The notes: a model not told the origin generated them from the letters alone. A stretch of DNA of 64,000 bases from Synechococcus sp. Nb3U1 (GCF_021533835.1 NZ_JAKFYQ010000001.1:2052427-2116426), one strand, 5' to 3'. Counted from the first letter of the stretch, positions 1-9,188 are shown. Numbers and translations: made by a program.

Positions 1-73
1 GAGGGGGATCCCACCGCAGCACCGATGGGGGGGCGAGCCGTGCCGCAGGCGATGGGTCGATGGGTCAATCGGG

Positions 74-1297
74 TTAGGTCGGGTTAGGCCGCTTGGAGCC
101 CGTTTCGCCATCCAACACCTCTAGGATGGCCTTAGCCGCCCGACGCAGTACCCCAGGCTCTCCGAGAGCCGCTCGCATGGCGGCATAGTCAGCTTGGAGT
201 TGGGCTTGCCGCTCTGGGTGGGTGAGCAAGGCCAGGGCCAGTTCCAGCACCGTTTCCGGCTGGGCTTGATCCTGGAGCAATTCCGGTACGATGGGGCGCA
301 TCTGCACCAAGTTGGGGGGAGACATGAAGGGTACGGATACCTTCAGCCAATGGCGGGCGATCCAAAAGGTAATCGGGTTGAGGCGGTAGATGACCACCTG
401 TGGGATCCCCAAAATGGCGGTTTCCAAATTGACGGTGCCGGATTTGGCCAAAACCAGGTCAGCCGCCGCCAGCGCTAGGTGATGGGCCGGAGAGGGCAAA
501 GGTGACCCAGAGCCTGGGTCACAAGGCAGAGCTTGGGGATCCAGCAGGGTGAGATCCAACCCGAGGCGGCGGGCAGCCCGAGCGATCGGGGCCGCAAAGC
601 GAGGCGAGGCCAAGGGCACCCAAAAGCGTACCTGCGGCAGGCGCTCCTGCAACAGGCGGGCGGACTCTAGCAGGATGGGCAGTACCGAGCGAATTTCCTG
701 TTGGCGGGAGGCCGGCACCAACATCACCACCGTTTCATCGGCAGGGATCCCTAAATGGGCCCTGGCTTCGGCACGGCTGGGCACAGTCGCCAGAATATCC
801 AGCAGTGGATGACCGACATGCTGAACATTAGCTCCCGCCGCTTGGTAATACTGGGCCTCCTGTGGAAAGATCGCCAACATCAGCTGCATCTGCTGGGCCA
901 GTTGGTAGGTGATGCGGGTATCCTGCGACCACACCCACTCCTGGGGGGCGATGTAGTAGATGGTCGGGATGCCGCGCCGCTGCAACAGACGGGCAACGCG
1001 ACTATTGACCCCGACATAGTCCACCAGCACCGCTATATCTGGCGGATCTTGGGCCAGAAAGCGACGAATTTTCCATTCCGTCCAGAGGGCCGGGCCAATG
1101 AAGGGGAGGGCTTCCAAAACCCCGATCGAGCTGATCTCGGTGGTGCGGTGCAACAGGTGGGCGCCGGCTGCGGCCATACGCGCTCCCCCGACGGCTGTGA
1201 TGCGCAGGCGCGGACGTTGATGCCGCAATTCATGGATGAGATGGCTGGCCTGCAGATCCCCTGAGACCTCCCCCGTGCAGATGAACAGGTGGCTCAC
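74..1297 (-). CDS. lpxB: Lipid-A-disaccharide synthase LpxB
   Basis: LpxB joins UDP-2,3-diacylglucosamine to lipid X to make the beta-1,6 disaccharide of lipid A, at the inner face of the plasma membrane. The 407-residue product has the usual family length. It opens with the hallmark start FICTGEVSGDLQASHL, and carries the family segments YYIAPQEWVW (about residue 115) and LVLAKSGTVNLETAILGIPQVV (about 285-305), which form the GT-B nucleotide-sugar site. It is the last gene of a minus-strand operon with lpxA, fabZ and lpxC. Its start overlaps the lpxA stop by four bases (ATGA-type), so translation is probably coupled. Identity is firm from motifs and gene order. Confidence 0.96.
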   Translation of the reverse strand: MSHLFICTGEVSGDLQASHLIHELRHQRPRLRITAVGGARMAAAGAHLLHRTTEISSIGVLEALPFIGPALWTEWKIRRFLAQDPPDIAVLVDYVGVNSRVARLLQRRGIPTIYYIAPQEWVWSQDTRITYQLAQQMQLMLAIFPQEAQYYQAAGANVQHVGHPLLDILATVPSRAEARAHLGIPADETVVMLVPASRQQEIRSVLPILLESARLLQERLPQVRFWVPLASPRFAAPIARAARRLGLDLTLLDPQALPCDPGSGSPLPSPAHHLALAAADLVLAKSGTVNLETAILGIPQVVIYRLNPITFWIARHWLKVSVPFMSPPNLVQMRPIVPELLQDQAQPETVLELALALLTHPERQAQLQADYAAMRAALGEPGVLRRAAKAILEVLDGETGSKRPNPT

Positions 1298-2241
1298 GCG
1301 TTACCCTTGTCATCCATCTCTAAACCATCCATCTCTGAGGCTCCTTGGCTCCCCTTACGCAAAACTGGCAAAGGGCCACGCCGCTGGGGCTGGGAGAGGG
1401 AGTCTTCCAAAAATTGCAGCAGATGCTGCAGGGATCCCGCCTCATCCACCAGATCTTTCCCCTTCACGGAGCGGAGGCTATTGCTGTTGCGCAAGGTTTG
1501 CAGGGCTTTTTCCAGAGGCAAGCCAGAGCGGTACAGCAACCGGTAGGCCTCGCGCAGCAAGGGTAGGGATCCCTCCATCGACTTGGCCCGCCGCAACCCC
1601 ACCAAATTCAAGCCGCGAATGCGGGCCGGGTGGCCTTCTGCCAACATGTAAGGGGGGACATCCCGGTCGATGCGGCTCATCGCCCCTACCATCGCCAGCC
1701 GTCCGACGCGGGTGAACTGATGGATCCCGACCATACCGCCGATACGGGCCTGCGACTCGATGTGGATATGTCCAGCCAAGGCAACGGCGTTGGTGATCAC
1801 CACCTGATTTTCAATCACACAATTGTGAGCCACGTGAGCATAGGCCATGAGCAAATTGTTGTCGCCGATTAGGGTGGCTTCCCCTTCATTGGTGGCTCGG
1901 TTGATGGTGACGAACTCGCGGATGCGGTTACCCCTGCCGATCACCACCTGGGAGGGAGCCCCGCTGTACTTGAGATCCTGCGGCTCGGTACCCAACACCG
2001 CCCCTGGAAAGATCTGGTTGCCCTCACCAATTTCTGTCCAGCCATCGATCACAACGTTGGCCCCCACCACCGTATGAGCAGCAATACGGACATGCTCACC
2101 AATGACCGTGTGCGGGCCCACCTGCACCGTTTCGTGCAACTCGGCTTTCGGATGGATCACCGCTGTAGGATGGATCCGTGGGGAAGAGTTGGGAGTGGAT
2201 CCCGCTGAAGCCAACGAACTCATTTCTAACCCAGCTAGCAA
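1294..2241 (-). CDS. lpxA: UDP-N-acetylglucosamine acyltransferase LpxA
   Basis: LpxA adds the first 3-hydroxyacyl chain to UDP-GlcNAc and commits it to lipid A synthesis. The product is a left-handed parallel beta-helix of imperfect hexapeptide repeats (IHPTAVIHPKAELHETVQVG and onward, about residues 20-200). It has the family stretch LIGDNNLLMAYAHVAHNCVI with the catalytic His of the AHVAHNC motif. At 315 residues it is longer than typical LpxA (about 262-275), because of an N-terminal leader of about 20 residues and a charged C-terminal tail of about 35 residues after the usual helical domain. Translation may begin at the second Met (2223) rather than 2241. It is coupled to lpxB by a four-base overlap. 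Confidence 0.95.
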   Translation of the reverse strand: MLAGLEMSSLASAGSTPNSSPRIHPTAVIHPKAELHETVQVGPHTVIGEHVRIAAHTVVGANVVIDGWTEIGEGNQIFPGAVLGTEPQDLKYSGAPSQVVIGRGNRIREFVTINRATNEGEATLIGDNNLLMAYAHVAHNCVIENQVVITNAVALAGHIHIESQARIGGMVGIHQFTRVGRLAMVGAMSRIDRDVPPYMLAEGHPARIRGLNLVGLRRAKSMEGSLPLLREAYRLLYRSGLPLEKALQTLRNSNSLRSVKGKDLVDEAGSLQHLLQFLEDSLSQPQRRGPLPVLRKGSQGASEMDGLEMDDKGNA

Positions 2242-2464
2242 ATGTGGTTACGCTCCCAACCCTGCGAATGACGATGAAGGCTTAGTTCCGCTCAGCACCC
2301 GAGCCTGCCCCTATCCCAACACTTTAGCAGGGTCTTTTGGCGACAAGTCGCTGCTTCTGCCTTCGCCCTACGCCTAGGGCACCCGGTTGGGAAAAACGAC
2401 CCACAGGGCCCACGAGGTAACAGGCCAGGGATCCCGCTTGCCCCCGAACGTTGCTCTACCGCCA

Positions 2465-3004
2465 TCAATCCACTAAGGAGAACATCAGCTCTCCCTCCGT
2501 CACCAACTGGCCCCCCACTTGGGCTCGGCAAAACATCTTGCCAATCCGCTTCTGGCGAATGGTGAGCAAATCGGCAGAGAGCAGCAGTTGATCCCCTGGC
2601 AGCACCGGGCGGCGGAAACGAATGTTATCGATCCCGGCAAAGAGCGCCAAATGCCCCGCCACATCTGGTAGCTTAGTGAGCACGATTCCCCCCACCTGTG
2701 CCATGGCCTCGACGATCAAGACGCCGGGCATGATCGGTCGGTTGGGGAAATGGCCTTGGAAGAAGGGTTCGTTAAAGGTGACATTTTTCAAGCCCACGGC
2801 CCGCTGCCCTGGCTGATACTCCACCACCCGATCCACCAGCAAAAAAGGATAGCGATGGGGCAGGATCTCCAGAATTTGATCGGCTGTAAAAACGGCTGGG
2901 GCTGCCGCCAATTGGGCTGCCGCTTCAGCAGAGAGCAGAGAAGTGGGGGTCACGTCGGTGGACATGGTGAGATGGGAAGAGCAAGACACAACTTCGATGG
3001 GCAA
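2465..3004 (-). CDS. fabZ: 3-hydroxyacyl-ACP dehydratase FabZ
   Basis: FabZ dehydrates 3-hydroxyacyl-ACP in type II fatty acid synthesis and competes with the Lpx acyltransferases for 3-hydroxyacyl-ACP. The hot-dog fold signature is clear: [14 protein letters not shown] at about residue 48, then [20 protein letters not shown] (about 83-102), which contains the catalytic His and Glu. The product is 179 residues from the upstream ATG. The family is usually 140-165 residues, so the ATG at 2965 (MSTDVTP) is a good alternative start. It lies between lpxC and lpxA, the standard cyanobacterial order. The 223-bp gap to lpxA carries several GGGATCCC-like motifs and no recognisable gene. Confidence 0.95.
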   Translation of the reverse strand: MPIEVVSCSSHLTMSTDVTPTSLLSAEAAAQLAAAPAVFTADQILEILPHRYPFLLVDRVVEYQPGQRAVGLKNVTFNEPFFQGHFPNRPIMPGVLIVEAMAQVGGIVLTKLPDVAGHLALFAGIDNIRFRRPVLPGDQLLLSADLLTIRQKRIGKMFCRAQVGGQLVTEGELMFSLVD

Positions 3005-3059
3005 ACCTGATCTGAGTCACGGCAGCTTTGGCAATGGATAGCGGCATCCCTGACTGGCC

Positions 3060-3926
3060 TCACTCCGCATGGATCAGCAGGGATCCACTGTTGAGAAGCT
3101 GCTCCGAGAGGCGGTGGTGCAGCGCATGGCCCGCCTTGTAGGCGACAATATGCCCCTGCAATCGATAGCCCAACAGGCTGAGATCTCCTAGTAAATCTAT
3201 CAGTTTATGGCGCACTGGCTCATCGGGATAGCGCAGCGGCCCCAACCACTCCGTCTCAGTACAGACAATCGCATTGTCCAAGCTGCCCCCCTTGATCAAG
3301 CCGCGCTGACGCGCCAGTTCCACATCCTGCTGCCGGGTGAAGGTGCGGGCCGGGGCGATGGATTCCACAAAATCCGCTGCCGTAGCTATCCAGCTCAGCC
3401 ACTGTTGTCCAATCGGCGAGTTGGCAAAATCGATGCCATAGGTGAAGCGGGCTGTAGGGTAAGGGAGGGCGCTGACAAAAGCCTCTCCTGCCCAGACAGT
3501 GACGGGTTCTTTGATCACCCCTAGCAGCGTTGGTTGATGCTGCGCCAGGATCCCAGCCTGGGCAATTGCCTCCACAAAGGGTAAGGCCGAGCCATCCAAG
3601 ATCGGCAGTTCCGGCCCATTCACCTCGATGCGGCAGTTGTCAATGCCCAGAGTGTAGAGGGCTGCCAATAGGTGTTCTACAGTCTGCACCTGAGATCCCT
3701 CACATCCTCCTGGACAGGTGTGCTGCAACAGGGTGGAAAGATGGGCCGGGGCCAGGGATCCCAACTGGGCCGGGATGGTGGGGGATCCCGGTTGATCCAC
3801 CCGTACAAAGACTCGCCCCATATCTACAGGAGCAGGATGCAGGGTACAACGCACCGATAGGCCCGTATGTAAGCCAATTCCCTCAAGGGAGATGGGACTG
3901 GCCAGGGTGTGTTGCAGAACCCTCAT
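3060..3926 (-). CDS. lpxC: UDP-3-O-acyl-N-acetylglucosamine deacetylase LpxC
   Basis: LpxC is the zinc deacetylase that makes the first irreversible step of lipid A synthesis. The 288-residue product starts with the family opening TLASPISLEGIGLHTG and has the zinc-ligand elements: VQTVEHLLAAL (His, about residue 82), HKLIDLLGDLSLLG (His and Asp, about 240) and KAGHALHHRL (catalytic His, near 268). It is a little shorter than enterobacterial LpxC (305) but normal for cyanobacteria. Its start overlaps the stop of the preceding periplasmic-protein gene by four bases, so both are probably translated from one message. Confident assignment. Confidence 0.96.
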   Translation of the reverse strand: MRVLQHTLASPISLEGIGLHTGLSVRCTLHPAPVDMGRVFVRVDQPGSPTIPAQLGSLAPAHLSTLLQHTCPGGCEGSQVQTVEHLLAALYTLGIDNCRIEVNGPELPILDGSALPFVEAIAQAGILAQHQPTLLGVIKEPVTVWAGEAFVSALPYPTARFTYGIDFANSPIGQQWLSWIATAADFVESIAPARTFTRQQDVELARQRGLIKGGSLDNAIVCTETEWLGPLRYPDEPVRHKLIDLLGDLSLLGYRLQGHIVAYKAGHALHHRLSEQLLNSGSLLIHAE

Positions 3927-4510
3927 CGCTCTTGGCCCTGATCAAAAACCCGATAGTACAGCTCTCGGTAGCCCACCCGCAGGCTGCTGCGGGCATCCGC
4001 CAATTTTTCTTTGCGGCTGCGGGTGCTGTAGGTGCTGAAAACTTCGTAGGTATCTCCCTCAAAGAAAAAGGAAGAGACATCCGAGACCTCTTCTCCCCCC
4101 AGCAACTGCCAGCGCCCTTGGCGAAACTGCAGCCGATAGTGGGCTTTATCAAGGCTGCCAGAAGGGCGATCGATGATGGCGTTGATCGTACCCTCGTACT
4201 CCAGGGTGGGATCCGTGTCTGTGCCTAAAATGGGTCTGACCTCCACTGAAATGTCCCGGTAGCGACAGTTGGGTCGGTTACACAGGCGGATCGTTTGCAT
4301 GGCCTCGCCAATGGCTTCTAAGCGTTGTTGGGCCACTGCCTGTGGGGTATGGGGAATGACCTCCACTGCTGGGGAAAGTGCTTCTGGAGCAATTTTAGTG
4401 GGGCTTGCCGCCATCCCCAGGGATCCCCACCCCACCCCAATCAGCAATAAACAGACCAAGCCTAGCCAACGACAAAGGGATCCCATAGGCACAAACTGTG
4501 ACAGAATCAA
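3923..4510 (-). CDS. Predicted exported protein at the head of the lpx operon
   Basis: Function unknown. The 195-residue product begins with a hydrophobic segment (LGLVCLLLIGVGWGSLGMAAS) that reads as a signal peptide cleaved after MAA; translation could also begin at the internal Met MGSLCRW (4486). The mature part has two cysteines in LCNRPNCRYRD and a basic C-terminus, and I recognise no catalytic motif. It overlaps lpxC by four bases, so it is likely co-expressed with lipid A synthesis and may act in the periplasm on envelope assembly; that role is inference from position only. In several cyanobacteria a BamA/Omp85 gene occupies this place. This protein is far too short to be that. Confidence 0.75.
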   Translation of the reverse strand: MILSQFVPMGSLCRWLGLVCLLLIGVGWGSLGMAASPTKIAPEALSPAVEVIPHTPQAVAQQRLEAIGEAMQTIRLCNRPNCRYRDISVEVRPILGTDTDPTLEYEGTINAIIDRPSGSLDKAHYRLQFRQGRWQLLGGEEVSDVSSFFFEGDTYEVFSTYSTRSRKEKLADARSSLRVGYRELYYRVFDQGQER

Positions 4511-4540
4511 ACTTCTCTACTCTAGGGGATCCTGACTGCG

Positions 4541-5359
4541 GTGCAGCCATTTTCCGACTCTGGCCGTGAGCGACTGGCACAGGTTCGGATTGTGTTGGTA
4601 CAACCGGCTGGGCCACGCAATTTGGGCTCGATTGCCCGAGTCATGAAGAATATGGGTCTCAGCCAGTGGGTGGTGGTGGATCCCCAATGTGATCTGCTGG
4701 ATGCGGAAGCCCTCGCCATGGCCGTCCATGGGGCAGATCTGCTCTATCAGGCTCAGAAAGTGCAGACTTTACCAGAAGCTCTGCAGGGATGTGTGCAGGT
4801 CTTTGGAACGACAGGGCGCATCGAACCCTACCCGCCAGAATGGCAAATCCAATCCCCCCGTCAGGCATTCTCCTCTTTGCTAGAAAGGCTAGAAAGTGGC
4901 CCTGCCGCCCTGGTGTTTGGCCCCGAGGATCGCGGCTTGAGCAACGAAGAGCTGGCCCTTTGTCAGCATCAAGTCCGAATTCCTACCGCTGCAGTCTACC
5001 CTTCCCTGAACCTGGCTCAGGCAGTGGGCATTTGCTGTTACGAATTGTACACCCTCAGTTGTGAAAGGTCTGATCCCCTTCACCCCCCTTTGCCATTGGC
5101 ACCCTTTGGAATGTTGGAAGGGTTTTTCCAGCACTTAGAGGCGCTGCTGTTGCAGATTGGTTACTTACACCCCCACACGGCCCGCCGCAAGATGCTCAAG
5201 TTTCGTGCCCTATTCCAGCGGGCTGGCCTGACGGTAGCGGAGGTGGCCCTGTTGCGCGGGATCCTGCGGCAATTGCGGTGGAGTCAGGAGCTACCCAAGG
5301 CAGAGGCTCCTCAACAGGGATCGATCGAAAGGGATCCCCCCCAGAACAGCTCACCCTGA
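4541..5359 (+). CDS. SPOUT-family tRNA/rRNA methyltransferase, TrmJ-like
   Basis: This is a TrmH/TrmJ-type SPOUT methyltransferase, which transfers a methyl group from SAM to a ribose 2'-OH in tRNA (TrmJ acts on position 32). The 272-residue product shows the family motif 1, VLVQPAGPRNLGSIARVMKN (about residues 18-37, with the catalytic Arg of NLGSIARVMKNMG). It also has motif 2, ALVFGPEDRGLSNEELALC (near 126-144), and motif 3, PSLNLAQAVGICCYEL (near 153-168), which form the knotted SAM site. The length fits TrmJ. The ATG at 4541 lies just inside the divergent intergenic region opposite the lpx operon. Exact RNA target cannot be told from sequence. Confidence 0.88.
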   Translation: MQPFSDSGRERLAQVRIVLVQPAGPRNLGSIARVMKNMGLSQWVVVDPQCDLLDAEALAMAVHGADLLYQAQKVQTLPEALQGCVQVFGTTGRIEPYPPEWQIQSPRQAFSSLLERLESGPAALVFGPEDRGLSNEELALCQHQVRIPTAAVYPSLNLAQAVGICCYELYTLSCERSDPLHPPLPLAPFGMLEGFFQHLEALLLQIGYLHPHTARRKMLKFRALFQRAGLTVAEVALLRGILRQLRWSQELPKAEAPQQGSIERDPPQNSSP

Positions 5360-5361
5360 TC

Positions 5362-5379
5362 GGTCGTCGGGGGATGACC
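5362..5379 (+). terminator. Hairpin just after the RNA methyltransferase gene
   Basis: Three bases after the stop, GGTCGTC and GATGACC pair in a seven-base stem around a GGGG loop, with one G-U pair. No clear T-run follows, so it is a weak or imperfect intrinsic terminator at best. Confidence 0.35.
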
Positions 5380-5494
5380 AGGGTTTACACTTAAAAACAC
5401 TCTTGAGCCAGGCCAGTTTTCTGTATCTGTGTGTTTAATCAAACCAGGCTCGCTCGAGCTGCTTCAGGAGGGTTGTGTCGAGGAAGTTGCTTTC

Positions 5495-6715
5495 ATGACC
5501 AGGACAAGGGAGGGGAAGGGCAACAGCCCCAGCAGTAAGAGGTCGTCGCGGGATCCCCTGCGTCGTCAGCGCCGCCCCTCGCGTTCTGCTGAACTCTCCT
5601 CCAGTTCAACCAGTCTCAACGCAGGTTCATCCACAGGGGGGGGGTCGTCTTCGTCTCCACCGCTGCGGCTTTCCCGCCAAAGAGCCATCACTCGCCTGCG
5701 TCAACGGGCGGCCCAGCCTAGTCGTCTGAACCGCTCTAAGTCTTTGGGAGGCGTGTTGCTGCGTGGCTTGAGCCTGAGCATTGTTTTGGGGTTGATGATG
5801 GCGGGCCTGTCACAACTGCTGCAATCCACCCCCCCAGCTCTTCCGGAACGGGCTGTGAGCACCGGTAGCCTTGAACCCACCGAGTCCCCTCTATCCGCTT
5901 TGCCCACCGACCTTCCCAGAGGAGAAGAAATCCCGGTTTTGCAGGAGCATTTGGTGGCTTTGGCCACTCAACCGGGTTTGACGGCAGGGGCTTTGTTTTG
6001 GGATGTGGAAACCGGAAATTTTGCTGGGGTACGGCCGGATCAGGCTTTTCCTGCCGCCAGTGTGATTAAAATCCCGATTTTGTTGGCCTTTTTCCAAGCC
6101 GTAGAAACAGGCCAAGTGCAGATGGATGAGATGCTCACCCTGCGGGATGACTTGAAGGGAGGGGGGGCCGGTCTATTACAAACCCGGGCCATCGGATCCC
6201 AGGTTTCGGCTCTAGAAGCTGCCACCCTGATGAGCACCGTCAGCGATAACTTCGCCACCAACCTGATCATCGACCGTCTTGGTGGGCAAGAAATTCTGAA
6301 CCAGAAGTTTCGCCAATGGGGCCTACAACACACACAAATTTCCTGGTGGTTGCCCGATTTGGAGGGCACCAATACCAGTAGCCCCCGCGACATCGTTTGG
6401 CTCCTCAGCCAAGTGGAACAGGGACGGATGCTGAACCGCCGCAACCGCGATCGCTTCCTGGACATTCTCTGGCGTACCCAGCGGCCCTCCTATTTCCGCC
6501 CCAACCTAGGTCAAGAGGTGCGGATCGCCCACAAAACTGGCACCCTACGCTCTGTGGTGGGAGATGCCGGCCTCATCGACCTGCCCAATGGCCGCCGCTA
6601 CCTAGCAGCAGTATGGGTAAAGCGAGAAACTCCCAACGATGCCAAAGCAGAAGAGTTGATCGCCAATCTATCGCAAGCCGCATACGAATACTGGTCTGTT
6701 GTCCGGGATCCCTAG
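5495..6715 (+). CDS. Serine hydrolase with class A beta-lactamase fold, membrane anchored
   Basis: A penicillin-interactive serine hydrolase related to class A beta-lactamases. The core has the three hallmark elements in order: SVIKIP (S-x-x-K nucleophile), SDN in STVSDNFATNLI, and KTG in IAHKTGTLRSV. The N-terminal 90 residues are a Ser/Arg-rich cytoplasmic segment followed by one hydrophobic helix (LSLSIVLGLMMAGLSQLL), so the enzyme is probably tethered with its catalytic domain in the periplasm. I chose the ATG at 5495 because GAGGAAG precedes it; an earlier in-frame ATG at 5429 would add 22 residues. A role in peptidoglycan turnover or beta-lactam hydrolysis is possible, and the omega-loop Glu of true beta-lactamases is not obvious. 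Confidence 0.85.
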   Translation: MTRTREGKGNSPSSKRSSRDPLRRQRRPSRSAELSSSSTSLNAGSSTGGGSSSSPPLRLSRQRAITRLRQRAAQPSRLNRSKSLGGVLLRGLSLSIVLGLMMAGLSQLLQSTPPALPERAVSTGSLEPTESPLSALPTDLPRGEEIPVLQEHLVALATQPGLTAGALFWDVETGNFAGVRPDQAFPAASVIKIPILLAFFQAVETGQVQMDEMLTLRDDLKGGGAGLLQTRAIGSQVSALEAATLMSTVSDNFATNLIIDRLGGQEILNQKFRQWGLQHTQISWWLPDLEGTNTSSPRDIVWLLSQVEQGRMLNRRNRDRFLDILWRTQRPSYFRPNLGQEVRIAHKTGTLRSVVGDAGLIDLPNGRRYLAAVWVKRETPNDAKAEELIANLSQAAYEYWSVVRDP

Positions 6716-6738
6716 CAAGACCAGCCCGCAGAGAAGGG

Positions 6739-7482
6739 CTAAAGCCTACCCGCCGCAATAATCCGCTGCAAAAATTGTTGAGTGCGGGGGTGTACTGGTT
6801 GGGAGAATACCTTTTGGGGAGTGTTTTCTTCCAAAATACGTCCCTCCGCCAAAAAGCACACCCGATCGGCCACATCCCGAGCAAAGCCCATCTCGTGGGT
6901 GACAATGATCATCGTCATCCCCTTGGTTTTCAGCTCCCGAATCACCTCCAAGACATCCCCCATCAATTCGGGATCCAAAGCAGCGGTTACTTCATCCAGC
7001 AACAAGACATCCGGCTGTGTGGCCAAAGCTCGCACAATCGCCACCCGTTGTTGTTGCCCGCCCGAAAGTTGTTCCGGATAGCTGTGGGCAAAGGTCTTCA
7101 TACCAAAGCGATCCAACAGGGACATAGCCAGCTCCCAACTTTCTATCTTGGAGACGCCATGCACTTTGCGAGGTGCAAGGGTGATATTTTCCAGCACACT
7201 TAGATGGGGAAATAGATTGTAGGACTGAAAAACGATGCCAATTCTTTTTTGCAGTTGATTGTTGCCAAAGCGGGGATCCGTAATCGGGATCCCGTCTAGA
7301 TAGATGCGGCCATAGTCAAAATCCACCAAGCGATTGATGCAGCGCAGCAGGGTGGATTTGCCGGATCCAGAGGCCCCAATCAGACAGACGACCTCATGGT
7401 TTTGAACACTGAGGTTGACCGAGTGCAAAACCAAGGTCTGTCCGTAATATTTGGTCAGATTTTCGATGCGGATCCGCTCCAT
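6739..7482 (-). CDS. Polar amino-acid ABC transporter, ATPase (GlnQ-like)
   Basis: ATP-binding subunit of a polar amino-acid importer. The 247-residue product is standard for the GlnQ/HisP family. It has Walker A GASGSGKST (about residue 37), Q-loop VFQSYNLFPHLSV, the signature LSGGQQQR and Walker B VLLLDEVTAALD, followed by the switch His in IIVTHEMGF. It is the last gene of a three-gene minus-strand operon (binding protein, permease, ATPase) and begins directly at the end of the permease gene. Substrate cannot be fixed from the ATPase, but the family handles glutamine, glutamate, arginine and similar solutes. Confidence 0.93.
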   Translation of the reverse strand: MERIRIENLTKYYGQTLVLHSVNLSVQNHEVVCLIGASGSGKSTLLRCINRLVDFDYGRIYLDGIPITDPRFGNNQLQKRIGIVFQSYNLFPHLSVLENITLAPRKVHGVSKIESWELAMSLLDRFGMKTFAHSYPEQLSGGQQQRVAIVRALATQPDVLLLDEVTAALDPELMGDVLEVIRELKTKGMTMIIVTHEMGFARDVADRVCFLAEGRILEENTPQKVFSQPVHPRTQQFLQRIIAAGRL

Positions 7483-8367
7483 CTAGAGTGTCCTTTGCAG
7501 TCGCCGGTCTCGATCCCGTCTGGCAATAGTATCGGTGAAACGGGCCAAGGGAATGGAGGTGACCAAAAACAGCAACGCAGCAGCCACCAACGAAGAGTAA
7601 TTAAACGTACGGGCCGTATAGATCTGGGCCTCTCGCACCGCATCCCGTACCCCCACTACACTCAGTAGAGCCACATCCTTTTGCAGGGCTACCGCCAGGT
7701 TGAGGAGGGCGGGCAACACATTCCGCACCGCTTGGGGCACGATGGCGTAGCGCAATGTCTGCCACTGGGATAACCCCAACGCCTTGGCCGCCGCCCGTTG
7801 CCCCTCATGTACCGCCTCCATGCCGGAGCGATACACCTCCGCAGCATAGGCAGAATAGCTGAGTACCATCGCCGTTCCTGCCCAAAATAAGCTAGTTCGG
7901 GGCAAACCTGGAATTTGTAAGGCCGGGATCCCAAACCCAAACAGCAACACCAGCAACAGTGCCGGCAAGCCCCGAAACAGGTCAATATACACCACCGTGA
8001 ACAGGCGCAGAGGGGCAAACCACGGCCCACTCAAGGAGCGAAACACCGCCAGCACCAAGGCCCAGACGGCAATACAGCAGAGAACCACCCCCCAGACGGC
8101 TAGGTTGGTCCAAAAGCCGCGCAACACTGCCGGAAACGCCTCCAACATGGCGCTGCCGTTGAAAAATTGCCGCTGGATGCGGGGCCACTGCTCAGACGAG
8201 CCTACCAAGCAGGCCAAACTGCCAAACACCACCGCCACGCTGACGACGCTGATCCCCAACGGGATCCATCGCTCTTGCAGGCTGAGGGTTTTCTGGGCAG
8301 GTGGGGGCGGATCCCCCAATGCTGTGCTCCAAGGGGAGCCTAGAGGTGGCTCGCCCTCCATCCTCAT
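7483..8367 (-). CDS. Polar amino-acid ABC transporter, permease
   Basis: Inner-membrane permease of the same importer. The 294-residue product has an N-terminal cytoplasmic stretch of about 35 residues and an extra first helix (LGISVVSVAVVFGSLACLVG). The conserved HisMQ-type core follows: FRGLPALLLVLLFGFGIPAL and the EAA loop EAVHEGQRAAAKALGLSQWQ, which docks on the ATPase. Such permeases commonly have 215-230 residues, so the N-terminus is extended; that is seen in several GlnP-type proteins. Four-base overlap with the binding-protein gene upstream and direct abutment with the ATPase gene downstream indicate one transcript. Confidence 0.92.
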   Translation of the reverse strand: MRMEGEPPLGSPWSTALGDPPPPAQKTLSLQERWIPLGISVVSVAVVFGSLACLVGSSEQWPRIQRQFFNGSAMLEAFPAVLRGFWTNLAVWGVVLCCIAVWALVLAVFRSLSGPWFAPLRLFTVVYIDLFRGLPALLLVLLFGFGIPALQIPGLPRTSLFWAGTAMVLSYSAYAAEVYRSGMEAVHEGQRAAAKALGLSQWQTLRYAIVPQAVRNVLPALLNLAVALQKDVALLSVVGVRDAVREAQIYTARTFNYSSLVAAALLFLVTSIPLARFTDTIARRDRDRRLQRTL

Positions 8368-9188
8368 TCACGGATCTCCGGGATCACCTCATCCCCCACC
8401 AGATAGGTTTGGGTCAGATCTTCCACCACACCGCGCTCGATCACGGCGGCCAACGCCTCATTGACCCAGTCCACCAAAGGATTGTCTTTTTCAAACAGCA
8501 AGCCATGGCCACGGTCATTCTCGTCCGGGGGCAACAAGGCCGTGATCTTGGCCTCCGGCACCTGCACCGCCGTTACAAACAAGGCTGTGGGTAGGGCAAC
8601 CACCGTGGCATCGATCAAATCCCCCTGCATAGCCTGAAATACCCCCGCTTGGTCGTCGTAAACCGCCACATTGCTGATGCCGAGAATGTTTTCGAGGTAA
8701 TCCAGATCTGTGGTGCCGACGGTGGCTCCCCAGCGGGCTTGGCGCAGCTCCTCGAAACTGCTGGCCCCCACCACCGGGCTATCCGGCAGCGCCACCACAG
8801 CCTTATCCGGCTGGTAATAGACACTGGAGAAGGTCACCACCTCGGAGCGAGCTTCTGTCACCGAAATCTGTTGAATGGCAAAATCGTAGGACTTGGGGCC
8901 AGGGGCGATGGACTGCTCAAAGCTCTCCCGTACCCACACCACATCCTCGGGGGCAAAACCCATCTCTGCGGCCAGGGCATAGACCAAACCATTTTCAAAA
9001 CCCTCACCCCCCGCCGGATCATCATTGAGCATCCAGGGGGGAAACACGGGATCCCCAGTGGCCACCGTCAGTTGACCCGGATTAAACAGCCGTGGATCGT
9101 TGGGGGTACGCTCTTGGGCCGCCGTGCTCACCGCTAACCCCAACCCCAGACCAACTGCTGCCAACACAGGAACGAGCTCGCGAACCAT
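8364..9188 (-). CDS. Polar amino-acid ABC transporter, periplasmic binding protein
   Basis: Extracytoplasmic solute-binding protein, first gene of the operon. The 274-residue product has a signal peptide (LVPVLAAVGLGLGLAVSTAA, cleaved near AAQE). The SBP family 3 fold follows: VATGDPVFPPWML opens the ligand cleft, GLVYALAAEMGF follows, and GATVGTTDLDYLEN resembles the GTTQ-type hinge segment. A typical family 3 protein is 240-280 residues, so the length is normal. The ligand is not evident. The 169-bp upstream gap to glcF is free of genes and probably holds the operon promoter; a short direct repeat of CGCTCTAGAT lies at about 9250. Confidence 0.9.
   Translation of the reverse strand: MVRELVPVLAAVGLGLGLAVSTAAQERTPNDPRLFNPGQLTVATGDPVFPPWMLNDDPAGGEGFENGLVYALAAEMGFAPEDVVWVRESFEQSIAPGPKSYDFAIQQISVTEARSEVVTFSSVYYQPDKAVVALPDSPVVGASSFEELRQARWGATVGTTDLDYLENILGISNVAVYDDQAGVFQAMQGDLIDATVVALPTALFVTAVQVPEAKITALLPPDENDRGHGLLFEKDNPLVDWVNEALAAVIERGVVEDLTQTYLVGDEVIPEIRE

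Noticed and set aside
194-1264. Long open frames on the plus strand opposite lpxB
   Set aside because: These are antisense shadows of a GC-rich gene, without start signals or protein features. Similar shadows opposite other genes were ignored.
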